This document shows, piece after piece, positions 42,965 to 53,245 of a stretch of DNA of 64,000 nucleotides. The stretch is taken from assembly GCA_009823505.1 (NCBI GenBank), contig VZQC01005746.1:998280-1062279 (forward strand), given 5' to 3'. The number at the start of each line of letters is the position of its first letter. The first letter of the stretch is position 1. This DNA is from Rhizomys pruinosus (taxonomy: Eukaryota; Chordata; Mammalia; Rodentia; Spalacidae). The position numbers and the translations under genes are program-made. Below the pieces are notes generated by a model, which saw only the letters and a program-made list of their open reading frames with translations, was not told the origin of the DNA and ran no database searches.

Positions 42965-44112
42965 AAGAAATTCCATTTGTCTAGAGATATGATAGAGATT
43001 GTATTTTCTCTGGGATCTATGTCCCCTGAAGCCATCTTGGCTGAATTTATATTATCACTTAAGACCCATTGAGAGGGCCTTAAATCCAATTAGATAGCTG
43101 TTAATTACTCCCTGGATAACAGTGGCACTACTCCACCAATTGAGGTAGTGTGCTGTGGAGGTCATTATGCTTATTGGGCTTTAGGGATGGGTTGGACCAC
43201 TGATTGATATTCTCCCTTAGTAGTTTACATATTATCATCTAGTATTATGAGAAGTAAAACTGAGGTAGAAGGCTTCCAGGTCGGTTCCTCTCATTGTTTC
43301 AAGTCCTGTATCCAATGTATGCCCTGTCTTCGGCAGTAGGGTTTTATTTTCTAGTTCTGGGGATAATCAAGAGCTTTGGCAATAGCCTCTGCTACTTTGG
43401 GAGTCTTAGATCTTGCTCACCGACCACTCCAAGGAAGTCTCTTCTGTCTGGGATTGTGTTCCTTGCCATGCAGCTCTCAGGTATTCATGTGCACTAACAT
43501 TCAGACCGTGCATGTATATTTCTCATGGATCTCAGGGTCATCAGCACTACCTTCCAGGTTCCTCAGCCACCCATCATCCATTCATCTCTATTCTTTCTTC
43601 TTCCCTTCCCAATCCCTCCTTCTTCAGTCACAGAACCCCATCATCTCACCATCCGCACTAGCCATCTTGAGTTCCCTTCCCCCTGCCTTGCCCCTCCTTC
43701 TCCCTGCACAGCTGAACACTTATTTCCCTATCTCCCCTCTACTAACATCTGTTCCCTACTATCACGCCTCTTTCAGGTTCTTTCTGTTCCTTCACTTCCA
43801 TGTATCCTTTCCATTTTCCTGGTTTCTGGTGTAAGATCACCATATATACTCACATATGGGATTGGTGCTACAATCCACAAATGAGGAACAACGTTGCTTG
43901 TTTCTATGCCTTTTTGTTACTTCACTTAGTATAAAGCTCTCTAGTTCCATTCATTTACCTGCAAAATTCATAGTTTCTTCTTACTGCTGAGTGGTACTCC
44001 ATTGTGTAGATGCCCAAGATCTTCCTTATCATTCATCAGTGGAAGGACATTTAGGTTGTTTCCATTTCTTAGCCATTGTGAAGCGAGCAGCAACAAAGGT
44101 GTACAAGTATTT

Positions 44113-44355
44113 CTACATTATGATGAGTCCCTTTGGTATATGCCAAAGAGTGGTAAAACTGGGTCTTATTGTAAACTCATTTTTAGTTTTTGGGGGAGTT
44201 CCCCACCCTGCCATACTGGGTGCACTAGTTTGCATTCCCAGCAGCAGTGATTCAGTGCTTTCCTTTCTCCACATCCTTGCCAGCATTTGGCATCTCTTTA
44301 TCTTAACAAGTGTGACTGAAGCAAGATGGCATCTGAAAGTGGTTTTTATCTGCAT
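44113..44355 (-). pseudogene. LINE-1 ORF2 C-terminal remnant
   Basis: The minus-strand frame MQIKTTFRCHLASVTLVKIK, then RCQMLARMWRKESTESLLLG and MQTSAPSMAGWGTP, aligns with the YHLTP / Cys-His region of ORF2. The Cys/His motif is largely lost (the first two Cys and the His are substituted), so it is more decayed than the copies at 5,177 and 40,141. The region is part of the long antisense LINE-1. Confidence 0.75.
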
Positions 44356-45312
44356 TGCTCTAATTACTAATTACTTTCAAACTTGAATTTTAGCCATTTT
44401 GTTTCTTCATCTGAGAACTCTCTGTTCAGGTCTACAGCCCATTTTTTGTTGTGTGGTTCATTTACTTCTTTCTTTTTTGAATTCTTTACATATTGTGAGT
44501 ATTAATCCTGTGTCAGATGTGTTACTGGTAAAGATTTCCTCCCACTCAGTGGATTTCCTCTTCACTTCTTTGGCTATTTATTTTGCTGTACAGAAGATTG
44601 CAGCTTAATGAGCTCCCACTTATTGATTGTTTACCTTAATGCCTGAGCAGCTTATGCCCATTTAAGAAAGTCTTTTCCAATGCCTGCATCTTGGAGGCTA
44701 CTGCCTATGTATTCTTCTAGCAGTTTCAGATTTTATATTGAGATCTTTGATCCATTTGTAGGTGACTTTTGTACAAAATGAAAGATAAGGGTCCAATTTC
44801 ATCCTTCTTCAGATGCAGATCAAGTTTTTCCAGCATCATTTGTTGAAGATGCTGTCTTTCCTCCAATGTGTGTTCTTGTCAGATATCAGGTGGCTGAAAT
44901 TGTATATACTCGTGTTTGAGTCTTCTCTTTTGCTCCATTGGTCTATGTGTCTAGTTCTGTGCCAGCACCATCCTGTTTTTACCCCTGTGTTGTTCTGGGT
45001 CTTTTGTGATTCCAAATGATTTTTAGATGACTTTTCCTAGCTCTGTGAAAAATGTGGATGTTTTGCTTGCTGTGGTATTGATTCTCTATAGATTGTTTTG
45101 GATTTTCCCAATATTGATTCTGCCAATCCATAAGCATGATAATTTTTTTTTCATTTCCTAGAGTCTTTCTCTATTTCTTTAAAATTTTGAAATTTTCATT
45201 GTAATAATCTTTAATGATTTTGAACAGGTTTATTCCTAAATTTCTATGTTTTTAATGTTATTGCGAATGGGAAGTTTTCTTTGAATGCTTTTTTTGATTG
45301 CTTATTTTTGAT

Positions 45313-45315
<3 letters not shown>

Positions 45316-45350
<35 letters not shown>
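45316..45350. repeat. (AT)n microsatellite within the LINE-1
   Basis: About 16 AT dinucleotides after GATACACAT. Confidence 0.95.
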
Positions 45351-45482
45351 CTGAGTCTTGTAATTTGATTGTGTAACATACCACTTTAATGAAAGTATTA
45401 AACATTTTTAGCAGTTTTCTGATTAATTTTTTGGACTTCTTATGTATACAATCATATCATCTGCAAATAGAGATAGTTCAGT

Positions 45483-45698
45483 CTATTCTTTCCCAATTAG
45501 TTCTCCTTTAATTTCCTGCTCTTCTCTTATTGCTCTTGAAAGAGTTTCAAGCACTTTATTGAAAAGGAGAGGAGATAGTGGAAAGCCCTGTTTGGTTCCT
45601 GATTTTAATGGGAGTGCTTCCAGTTTTTCTCCATTTAGAATGATTTCAGCTGTGGGTTTGTTGTTTAATGATATTGAAGTATGTTCCCTCTGGTCCAA
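45483..45698 (-). pseudogene. LINE-1 reverse-transcriptase remnant
   Basis: The minus-strand frame contains [20 protein letters not shown] followed by [20 protein letters not shown] and [15 protein letters not shown], which is the palm segment just upstream of the catalytic FADD-type motif of LINE-1 reverse transcriptase. The GxxQGxPLSPLLF core is recognisable. The rest of the domain continues in broken frames to the right and left. Confidence 0.88.
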
Positions 45699-46259
45699 TT
45701 CCTTCTAGGACTTTTAACATGAATACATGTTGGATTTTGACAAAGGCCTTTTTGCATCTACCATGTGAGTTTTGTCTTTAAGTCCATTTATATGTTTCAC
45801 AATATTTACCTACTTACATATATTGAACAATCCCTCCATCTCTGGAATAAAGCCTATTTGATCCTGGTGGAAGAACTTTTTGATATGTGTCTTTATGCAG
45901 TTTGTGAGTATTTTGTTGTGTATCTTTGCATCTATGTCCATTAAATATATGGATCAATAGTTTCCTTTCTTTTTTATATCTTTACCTGGTTCTGATACTA
46001 CAGTGATGCTGGCTTCATATAAGGAGTTTGGGAATTCTCCCTGTGTTTTTATCTTTTTAAATATTTTAAGAATTATTGGTTGCAGATCTTCTTTGAATGC
46101 CTGGTTGAATTCTGCTGAGAAGCCATCTGGGCCTGGGCATTTTTAGTTGGGAGATTTTGTAATAATGTTTCAATTTATTTGTTATGGATCTGTTTAAGCC
46201 ATTGATCTCTTCTTGAGTTAATTCGGTGATATCCATGACTGTAGAAAATCATCAATTTC

Positions 46260-46506
46260 GGGCTGGAGAGATGGCCTAGCGGTTAAGAGCGCCGACCGCT
46301 CTTGCAGAGGACCCGGGTTCGATCCCCAGCACCCACATGGCGGCCGAGAACCGTCTGAAACTCCAATTCCGGGAGAACTCCAGTTCCAGGGGAATCCAAG
46401 ACCCTCTTCTGACCTCCGCGGCATTGCACGACACGGGTGCACAGACTTGCATGCAGACAGTACATTCATACACATACAGAAATAAATAAAATTAATAAAA
46501 AAAAAA
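46260..46506 (+). mobile_element. young B2-type SINE inside the LINE-1, with perfect target-site duplication
   Basis: Complete, CpG-rich copy. Pol III A box TGGCCTAGCGG (46,272-46,282) and B box GGTTCGATCCC (46,316-46,326) match the internal promoter consensus. The body has the doubled CTCCAATTCCGGGAGAACTC / CAGTTCCAGGGG words, the 3' module GCATTGCACGACACGGGTGC, and an A-rich tail. The 17-base duplication AGAAAATCATCAATTTC is at 46,243-46,259 and 46,507-46,523. Undecayed CpGs indicate recent insertion. Confidence 0.97.
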
Positions 46507-46951
46507 AGAAAATCATCAATTTCTTTTAGGATTTCAAATTTAATGAGGTATAGATTTTTAAAATAGTCCCTTACAATGTTCTTGATTTTTTGGGGGGAGT
46601 CTTTTGTGATGTTTCCTCTGTCTCTGATTTTGTTAATTTGGATTTTCTATTTCTTTCATTGGTTAGCTGGGCTAAGGATCTGTCTGTCTTGTTTAACTTT
46701 TCAAAGAACCAGCTTTTAGATTCAGTGATTTTTTTAAGAACTGTTTTCTTTGTTTCTATTTCATTGATTTCTGCTCTGATTTTTTTTTTATTTCTTCTTG
46801 TCTAGTAGGTTTGGGGTTCCTTTGTTCTTGACTTTCTAGAGTCTTGAGTTTTGTTCTTAAGTCTTTTACATGTGTTATTTCTGATTTTTTTAAATCTAGG
46901 CACTAAGACTATGAACTTTCCTCTTAGGACTGCTTTTAAGGTGTCCCAGAG

Positions 46952-47224
46952 TTATTGTTGCATTGTATTCTTGTTTTCATTTAGTTGTAGAAGTACTTTT
47001 ATTTCTTTCTCAATTTCTTCTTTGAACCATTGATCATTCAGAAGTGTGTTATTTAATCTACATGACTTCCTGTAGTTTCTAGAGCATCTTTTGCTGTTGA
47101 TTATAAACTTTATTACACTGTGGTCTGATAGAATGCAGGGGATTATTTGAGGTTTTTCAGTTTGTTGAGATTTGTTTTGTGCCCCAGAATGTGTAAATTT
47201 TAGGAAAGTTTGCATAGGCTGCAA
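46952..47224 (-). pseudogene. LINE-1 endonuclease C-terminal remnant
   Basis: KPQIIPCILSDHSVIKFIIN and RLNNTLLNDQWFKEEIEKEI on the minus strand mark the end of the ORF2 endonuclease and the following linker. SDH is retained. The preceding residues are degraded. Part of the long antisense element. Confidence 0.85.
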
Positions 47225-47338
47225 AGCAGAAAGTGTATGCTTTGGTGTTCACATGGAATATTCTGCAGACGTCCCTTAGGCCCATTTCTTGTCAAATTTC
47301 ACTAAATTCAGATATTTCCCTGGCTATTCTTTGTCCAT

Positions 47339-47641
47339 TTAATCCGTATAATGAAGATAGTGGGTATTTAAATCTCCTACTAATACCGAATTGAGGTTAA
47401 TCTGTGATATATAGTCCTGGAGTACTGTTTTTATAAAACTGGGAGCCCCAGAGTTTGTTGCATATGTGTTCATGATTGTCATATCTTCTTGCTCAATTGT
47501 TCCTTTGATTAGAATGTAGTGACCCTCTTTATCTCTTCTGATTAGTTTTAATTTAAAGTCTATTTTGTCACATATTAAAATTACAACATCTGGTTCCTTC
47601 TTAGAGGCATTAGCTTGGAATAATTTTTTTTTTTTCCCCAT
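47339..47641 (-). pseudogene. LINE-1 endonuclease N-terminal/central remnant
   Basis: The 100-codon minus frame carries VVILICDKIDFKLKLIRRDK, EGHYILIKGTIEQEDMTIMN, TYATNSGAPSFIKTVLQDYI and VLVGDLNTHYL, which correspond to the central endonuclease with the GDFN-like motif (here GDLN). The true N-terminus with the catalytic Glu lies to the right and is disrupted by the B1 insertion and decay. Confidence 0.88.
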
Positions 47642-47708
47642 CCTTTCACCCCCAGGTACTGTCTATCCTTGAAGGTGAAATGAGTTTCTTGAAGAAAACA
47701 AGAAGTTC

Positions 47709-47884
47709 GTTTTTTTTTTTTTTTTTTTTTTTTTTTTTGGTCTTTTTGAGACAGGGTCTCCCTCTAGCTCTGGCTGTCCTGGAACTCACTGTGTAGACCA
47801 GGCTGGCCTTGAACTCACAGAGATCCGCCCTCCTCTGCCTCCCAAGTGCTAGGATTAAAGGCATGCACCACCATGCCTGGCCGG
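47709..47884 (-). mobile_element. B1 SINE inside the LINE-1, minus strand
   Basis: A run of about 30 T, then TTTTTGAGACAGGGTCTCCC, GTAGACCAGGCTGGCCTTGA, CCTCCCAAGTGCTAGGATTA and CACCACCATGCCTGGCC. It is close to consensus. A target duplication is not obvious. Confidence 0.95.
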
Positions 47885-48230
47885 GTTTTATTTCTTGATC
47901 CATTCTGTGATTCTGTGTCTTTTGGCAGGGAAATTGAGGGCATTTTACTTAATGCTATTATTGAAAGGTGTATATTTTGATACTTCTAAGTTTGCGTTTG
48001 TAGATGTATTTTGTATTACCATCATTGCACCTCCTTTGTTTTCTTCCCATTGCCTTTTGAGGATACTCATTTCCATTCCCAGTGCTTTGTATTGGTTTGA
48101 GTAGTCTCTGTACAGCTGGTTTGGTAGATAGGAATTCTTTCAGCCTCTTCATGTCATAAAAAAGTTCCCATTCACTTTCAGCCATGATAGAGAGTTTTGC
48201 TGAAGAAAGTATTTGGCGTCAGCATCCATG

Positions 48231-49033
48231 TTTATTTAGAACTGGGAATCATATCCATTTTCTAAACATGCTTTCTTTCATGTTTTGGAATGTCGTGTAC
48301 CTCCTTAATTTTTCTCTAATTTTCCCTGCTATATTGCTGCCAGTCCACCACATGTCTGACCTCCATGCAGCCTCTAAACTTGCATGGCCTTATGGCTTTT
48401 GTCCTTCTCCCCTCAGTTCTCCTCTTCTGGGCAGCCGCTGAGATTCCCAGCTGTCCTTCCTGATAATATTTCTTTAAAATCTAATAAAATTTCCTTAAAA
48501 GCTTCAAAAGACATGAAAAAATGACATCCCAATATACATTTAGTTGGAAAGTGAGAAATATTATTATATTCAGATCATTGTTTTTGTTTGCCTTTCCTAT
48601 TATACAAGAAATCTACAGATCTCATTTTCTTAAAGTTTAATAACAATGTCCAATTGGAAGCCAGATTAATAAATTTTATTCTAAGTATAATAACACCAAA
48701 TGAGAATAGAAAAATAGCATCATGTCTCAGAAACACTATAAAATGGGATTTTCTCTGTGGATCCCATGCAACTGTCTGGAAAATGTACAGACTCCCACCC
48801 ATATTTTGAAAACCACAGCTATGCACTATCGTAGATTCTGACAATCTTATTTTAGGACAGAATAAAACAGGATTATTGAGAAAAATGATGTTAGAGACTA
48901 TTATAAATTTCCCTAACTTTTTCCCAGCAAATTCAAAACAGAAACAAAATATTAAGTTAGTTTTCTCTTTTTAATCTCTCATATATGGAATATTTTTCCA
49001 ACCAAAATGAGAATATGAGGAAAGAGAGATGCA
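48231..49033. other. unique DNA, possibly with a little LINE-1 5' sequence
   Basis: After the LINE-1 similarity fades near 48,230 nothing is recognised. Open frames at 48,184-48,441, 48,575-48,844 and 48,588-48,809 have no known domain. Confidence 0.45.
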
Positions 49034-49220
49034 CTGTAATGGATTGTGTTGATTTTCAACCTGACAAAATCTAGAATTGCTTAGGAGATAGAACCCTGGT
49101 CATGCTTGTGGCAGATTTCATTAATCGAGGTCGCAAGACAGGCCTACTCTGGGTGGCATCTCCACCTGGATCCTAGACCACTTAACGTGGAATAAAAGAA
49201 GCTGAGTACTTGAAGGCATT
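49034..49220 (-). mobile_element. old rodent MER-type repeat, left part (split by a LINE-1)
   Basis: GTGTTGATTTTCAACCTGAC, AAAATCTAGAATTGCTTAGG, TCATTAATCGAGGTCGCAAG and CTGGATCCTAGACCAC follow a common rodent repeat. It continues after the insertion at 49,545. Confidence 0.65.
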
Positions 49221-49234
49221 TGTTACTCTTTTCT

Positions 49235-49530
49235 TCTTTTTTTAAATTTTATTTAGTTTTTTTGAGCATCTGTAGTGTACCCCTCAATTTTCACCAGCAA
49301 TGGTTCTGTACACCATACAGTATGAGGCAAACAGAAAGCCACAACTAGTCAACCTCGAGAGAATGGGAGCCCCCCCAGAGTGTGTATCCCTGGATGGGGA
49401 CCCTATATTAAACTTCACCTACCCACAGCTCAGGGACCATTGCCAAAAAGGGTCAGAGAGGTTGAAAGAGCCAGGGCTGGTACATGAACTTAGAGAAGCA
49501 GTGACTTAGAACAGACTGTAAGCTTTCACA
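49235..49530 (-). mobile_element. LINE-1 3'UTR insertion with almost complete 5' inversion
   Basis: A perfect 14-base duplication TGTTACTCTTTTCT is at 49,221-49,234 and 49,531-49,544. The left 28 or so bases are the complement of a LINE-1 end (AATAAAATTT plus A-run), so the insertion is minus-oriented. The body, however, reads 3'UTR in sense: GCAAACAGAAAGCCACAACT, the complement of the GTTGTGGCC-type words at 40,290. Twin priming explains this best. Retroposition of an antisense transcript is an alternative. Confidence 0.75.
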
Positions 49531-49544
49531 TGTTACTCTTTTCT

Positions 49545-49716
49545 GTAAGACTAAGAATGCAACGTGATCAACTGCTGCTTGAGGCTGCTGATGCCTTGAC
49601 TTCCCAGACATGATGTACTGAGCTTAGTGTATGAGCTAAAAATGAACTCTGCTTTCCTTAGGTGACTATTACCAGGATATTTTATTACAACAACAAGAAG
49701 AGAAACTAAGACAGGC
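49545..49716 (-). mobile_element. old rodent MER-type repeat, right part
   Basis: Continuation of the split repeat: GAATGCAACGTGATCAACTG, GATGCCTTGACTTCCCAGAC, ATGATGTACTGAGC, TATTTTATTACAACAACAAG and GAGAAACTAAGACAGGCA. Confidence 0.65.
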
Positions 49717-50007
49717 ATGTATTGTGATTGTCAGCACTCCCCCTTCTCTTTAGGGATCAAATTTACTCACTGGTAATTTGGTTTTATAGCTACTGAAGAT
49801 CAAATTCTGGAAAAACAATACGGTAGTCTCTTGGTGTTATGATAAAGCCACACAAGGTAAGATGATCTTCCAGTTCAATGGGAAAATAGTTCTTGGTGAA
49901 ATTTATTTTAAAAAGTTGTAAGCTTAAGTGAGGAATCTTAAGGAAGAGTCCAGGACTCCAAGAATAGGTAATTTAGCCTATAATGGAAATTTCTTCTCTC
50001 TACTTAA
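49717..50007. other. unique DNA, no gene seen
   Basis: Nothing recognised. Confidence 0.5.
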
Positions 50008-50143
50008 TTTTTTTAAGATAGTCTCATGTAGAGCTGGGATTAATTGTGTATGGTACCATGCCAGGTTGATGCTGGGATTCAAACCCAGGGCTTTGTATAT
50101 GCTAGGCAAGCCCTCTACCAACTGAGTTACATTCCCAATTCAT
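50008..50143 (-). mobile_element. ID-type SINE, minus strand
   Basis: On the minus strand: GGGAATGTAACTCAGTTGGT, AGAGGGCTTGCCTAGCATAT, AAAGCCCTGGGTTTGAATCC, CAGCATCA. This is the tRNA-Ala-like ID head (A box TAACTCAGTTGG, B box GGTTTGAATCC), followed by a B4-like or decayed tail toward a T-run. Confidence 0.85.
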
Positions 50144-50865
50144 AGTATACTATTTCTAATTTTTCTTCCATAGGAATTAAAGAACCTGAGATTTGGGGAT
50201 ATTCCTGGATGTCTTGTCATATTACTAATTCTAAAGAAAACTAGTGGGATATAAAGTAACAATAAGGCAAATAAAATATATTTATAAATGAAAAATTAAT
50301 ATGGCATTAAATAATATGGAGGCCGTGTTAGCATGATCATTTCTTGTTTTAACACAAGATGCACAGGAAGGAGAGCTACCACCGGCTAAACCTACTGTTT
50401 GCCTGAAGCCCTGTTTCATTCTAGGAACCAAGGACCAAAAATGTCATTAAATTCCACTAGTGAAAGATATATCTCCTTAACAGATATTAGATTGGATTAC
50501 CCACCCCCCCAAATATTCTAGAATAGCCCTACTAAAATAATATGGCTACTTCAGTTCTTGCAAACTTGGCTAATGCTTCTAATGTTTGAGAATTAAGACA
50601 TTATATCTCATGAGCTATATTTTCAAAAGCCTATACAAGGGGGAACATTTTACCAGCCAAATTTTAATAGGTTTCTATTTTGTGTGTTAGTTTACCAAAT
50701 AACATAGTTGTGTTGTTATGTTAGGAATACATTTGCAAGCCTAAAATGCCCACTAATGATCAACTTGAATTACAAAATTAAATTTGTTTGAAATTAAACT
50801 TTACTGAAACAACTGCAAATAAAAATGTTTATTATGCTTAAAAAATTTTACAAAAAGAAAAGAAA
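50144..50865. other. unique AT-rich DNA, no gene seen
   Basis: Nothing recognised. Confidence 0.5.
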
Positions 50866-50870
50866 ACATT

Positions 50871-51930
50871 TTACTCACCCAGAATTTGGAGACATCAGGC
50901 TGGAACTGATCAAGAAGCCTCCTCCTTTTGAACCTGCTCTCTTGGTAGCAGAAGATACTATGCAACCTGCCAAGGGAGAAAACTAATCAATGATCCTACC
51001 AAGCCATGTAGCCTACACAGCACAATGACACATTTTCACTACTGGTTCAGTACTGGCACTTCTATCTTGGGGATAACCAACAGCTTTCTAACTTAAGACC
51101 CTATGTAATGAAATCAAGCATGTTATTGCGAGCATAACCATGTATACATGGTTGGAGAGGTCATAGACCTCCAGGAAGAATTTCTCCAGGCCAATGTAAT
51201 TTCTGATTATATTCTAAATCCCTATCATTATATTTACAGACAAGTATCCTCTCACCACTAATCAAAGAAGCTTTTCTTGCTATATATGTAGCTTATTATA
51301 AAGTTGTATAACTGCTCAAATGCAATATACTGTGAGACATCCAACCCTAAATGACACAATGCAACCTCTACACCCAAGGGTCAGGGAACATCTGGAAAGA
51401 TAGAACCAAAAGAATGTGAGAGCCAAGGAGACAAGACAGCTGCTGTTAGTTACATTCTGGAAATGACAGGGAAGCTGCACCCATGGAATGTCTACATGTG
51501 GTCTGCCTGAAGATAAAACCAGTTACCATGCCAAAGTGGATAGGAAGAATGTCTCAGAGTCCCATCTCAAGATGAAGAGCTACAGGCAATCAATGATGCT
51601 AAGGGATGGAGAATCATTTCTCTCCAGGAACTAGATAATTAGAGGTTATCTAATCCCAGACAGATTAAACCCAGGTACACATACACATCACTAAATACAA
51701 TCATCATGTTACCCATATGTGTGTATATGTGTATATATATATGTGTGTGTGTGTGTATTTATAAATGTATCTTTGTATATGTAACAATAGCAATTATACA
51801 AGAGGACAAGAACTGGAGAAGGAGAGAAGGAACATGAGAAGAATTGTTGGGAGGCAGGGAAGGATAGAAAAACCAAGAGACATGACTCATGTATGAAATT
51901 CTCAAGTGTTGCATTGGCTGGAAAAAAAGA
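50871..51930 (+). mobile_element. LINE-1 3'UTR, plus strand (Lx-like)
   Basis: Long sense 3'UTR: ATCAGGCTGGAACTGATCAA, GAACCTGCTCTCTTGGTAGC, CAACCTGCCAAGGGAGAAAA, AGGTCATAGACCTCCAGGAA, AATCAAAGAAGCTTTTCTTG, GGGTCAGGGAACATCTGG and the terminal CATGTATGAAATTCTCAAGT. No ORF2 is attached. A GT/AT tract at 51,716-51,762 interrupts it. Confidence 0.78.
51716..51762. repeat. mixed (TG)n/(TA)n tract
   Basis: TGTGTGTATATGTGTATATA followed by (TG)8 or so. Confidence 0.9.
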
Positions 51931-52084
51931 TAAAGCCAAGTTTGAAATTCCTAGACTATGAAGATCTTTATAATATATTTTATAATGAATACAAGACAAA
52001 GACTGCCAATAATTTTTATTTAAAAATATTGTCACTTCTACAGTGATAATCTTTAAAAATAGGTTTAAAAGTATTTTAAAGTGT

Positions 52085-52455
52085 TGCAAGTACACAATGG
52101 TGTTGCATTCAGCCATAAAGAAGGATGAATTGTATCATTTCCTTTAAAATGTATGCAACCGGAGATGAATATATTGAGCAAAATAAGCCAGAAGCTGAGA
52201 GACAAATGTTACATGCTTTCTCTTATTTTAGGTTCTGGAATTCATTACTGCATAAAACTGTTATAGACCTGTTTATATTTTACATGAAAGCAGAAGGTAG
52301 TAAAGGGGCAGGAAGAACCTAGTGAGAAGTACAAGAGAAGGAAGACTCAAGGGAAAGAATGGAAAATGATGAGTATGGTTAAAATGCATGATAGATTTCA
52401 AAAAAATTGCATGAAATACTACACTGTATGAAATGAATACATAACTAAAATATTG
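52085..52455 (+). mobile_element. ancient LINE-1 3' end, plus strand
   Basis: TTGCATTCAGCCATAAAGAA, ATGTATGCAACCGGAGATGA, GCAAAATAAGCCAGAAGCTG and AGAGACAAATGTTACATGC are the extreme end of ORF2 of an L1MA-like element, followed by a G/A-rich 3'UTR and GTATGAAATGAATACATAAC. The frame at 52,125-52,322 is part of it. Confidence 0.78.
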
Positions 52456-52583
52456 AAAAAGTGTTGCAAGTAATTATGTAATTATGGTTATCACCAACTT
52501 GGATTTACAAGGTTCCCATCAATTTATTTGTTTTACATATAACCTGTCCTCAAGTTGGGACTTCAAATGTGAACAATCTTTGT

Positions 52584-52641
52584 TGAATATTTTAAGTGGA
52601 TTATGCATATTATGAATATTTTAAGTGGATTATGCAGTTAA
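52584..52641 (+). repeat. tandem 29-bp duplication
   Basis: TGAATATTTTAAGTGGATTA followed by TGCA occurs at 52,584-52,607 and 52,613-52,636, with period 29. Confidence 0.93.
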
Positions 52642-52889
52642 TATTTTATTCCAGGTTTTAAAGAAATTTAGAAACTAGTAAGTGTATTTTGACCTACCTA
52701 ACCATAATTTTACTGCCTTGCTACCACTTATCATTCCCTGTGAGAACATGGGATTCTGCACAAAATCAAGTTGGAGAGATGATGGATTTCACTGAGCCCA
52801 AGATACTGTATCATGTATCACTGAGAAAACAGCAGAGCTGACAATGAAGGAGGAGAGGTTGGTGCGAACGATCAGATTTTGTTTGTTAT
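52642..52889. other. unique DNA, no gene seen
   Basis: Nothing recognised. Confidence 0.45.
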
Positions 52890-53245
52890 ATGAAGGTACA
52901 TTGTTGAAAACTTGGTCTCTAGAGTTGCAGTGTTTAGTGGTGGGACCTTTGAAAGGTTAGCTCATGGGACAGCATCATCAAAAAAAAAAATGAAGTGTAT
53001 TTCTCACAGGATCACACTCATTTTTGAGAGTGTGGTTTGTTGTGAAGCAAGCCATGCCCTTTCCAAAGTTTGTACCCTTTCTTACACATACGTCTGTGGC
53101 AATTCTCTCTGTGTTTCCACTATGTCCCAAATCAACCAGATGGTGACATCACACTCTTCGTATTTTGAAGCAGCCAGAATAAAGAGCCAAATAAAACTCT
53201 AATCTTTATGTATTTCTCAGTGCCAGGTAATCTGTTAGTGTGACA
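52890..53245 (+). mobile_element. MaLR-like LTR relic (MST/MLT type)
   Basis: TTAGTGGTGGGACCTTTGAA, GGTTAGCTCATGGGACAGC, a mid region, then GAGCCAAATAAAACTCTAAT, CTTTATGTATTTCTCAGTGC and CCAGGTAATCTGTTAGTGTG. The order fits the end of a mammalian-apparent LTR with its AATAAA signal (53,193-53,198). The frame at 52,912-53,202 is incidental. Confidence 0.5.

Larger units (their letters stand above)
41850..48230 (-). mobile_element. long antisense LINE-1 (Lx-like), nested by younger insertions
   Basis: From left to right this gives the LINE-1 order reversed: 3'UTR (to about 43,870), ORF2 C-terminus (about 43,900-44,370), reverse transcriptase (about 45,450-46,250), linker and endonuclease (about 46,560-47,700), and text from the ORF2 start / ORF1 end (about 47,885-48,230). 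Frames are riddled with stops, so it is dead. It is interrupted at 42,658 (LINE-1), 46,260 (B2) and about 47,709 (B1). Borders are approximate and no target duplication was found. Confidence 0.82.

Noticed and set aside
43376..43834. 152-codon frame rich in Ser/Pro/Leu
   Set aside because: It lies in the antisense 3'UTR of a LINE-1, and its composition reflects the pyrimidine-rich complement of the G/A-rich 3'UTR.
46260..46480. tRNA gene suggested by good A and B boxes (also at 62,639 and 50,008)
   Set aside because: The boxes are the internal promoters of B2 and ID SINEs; no complete cloverleaf or anticodon arm is present.
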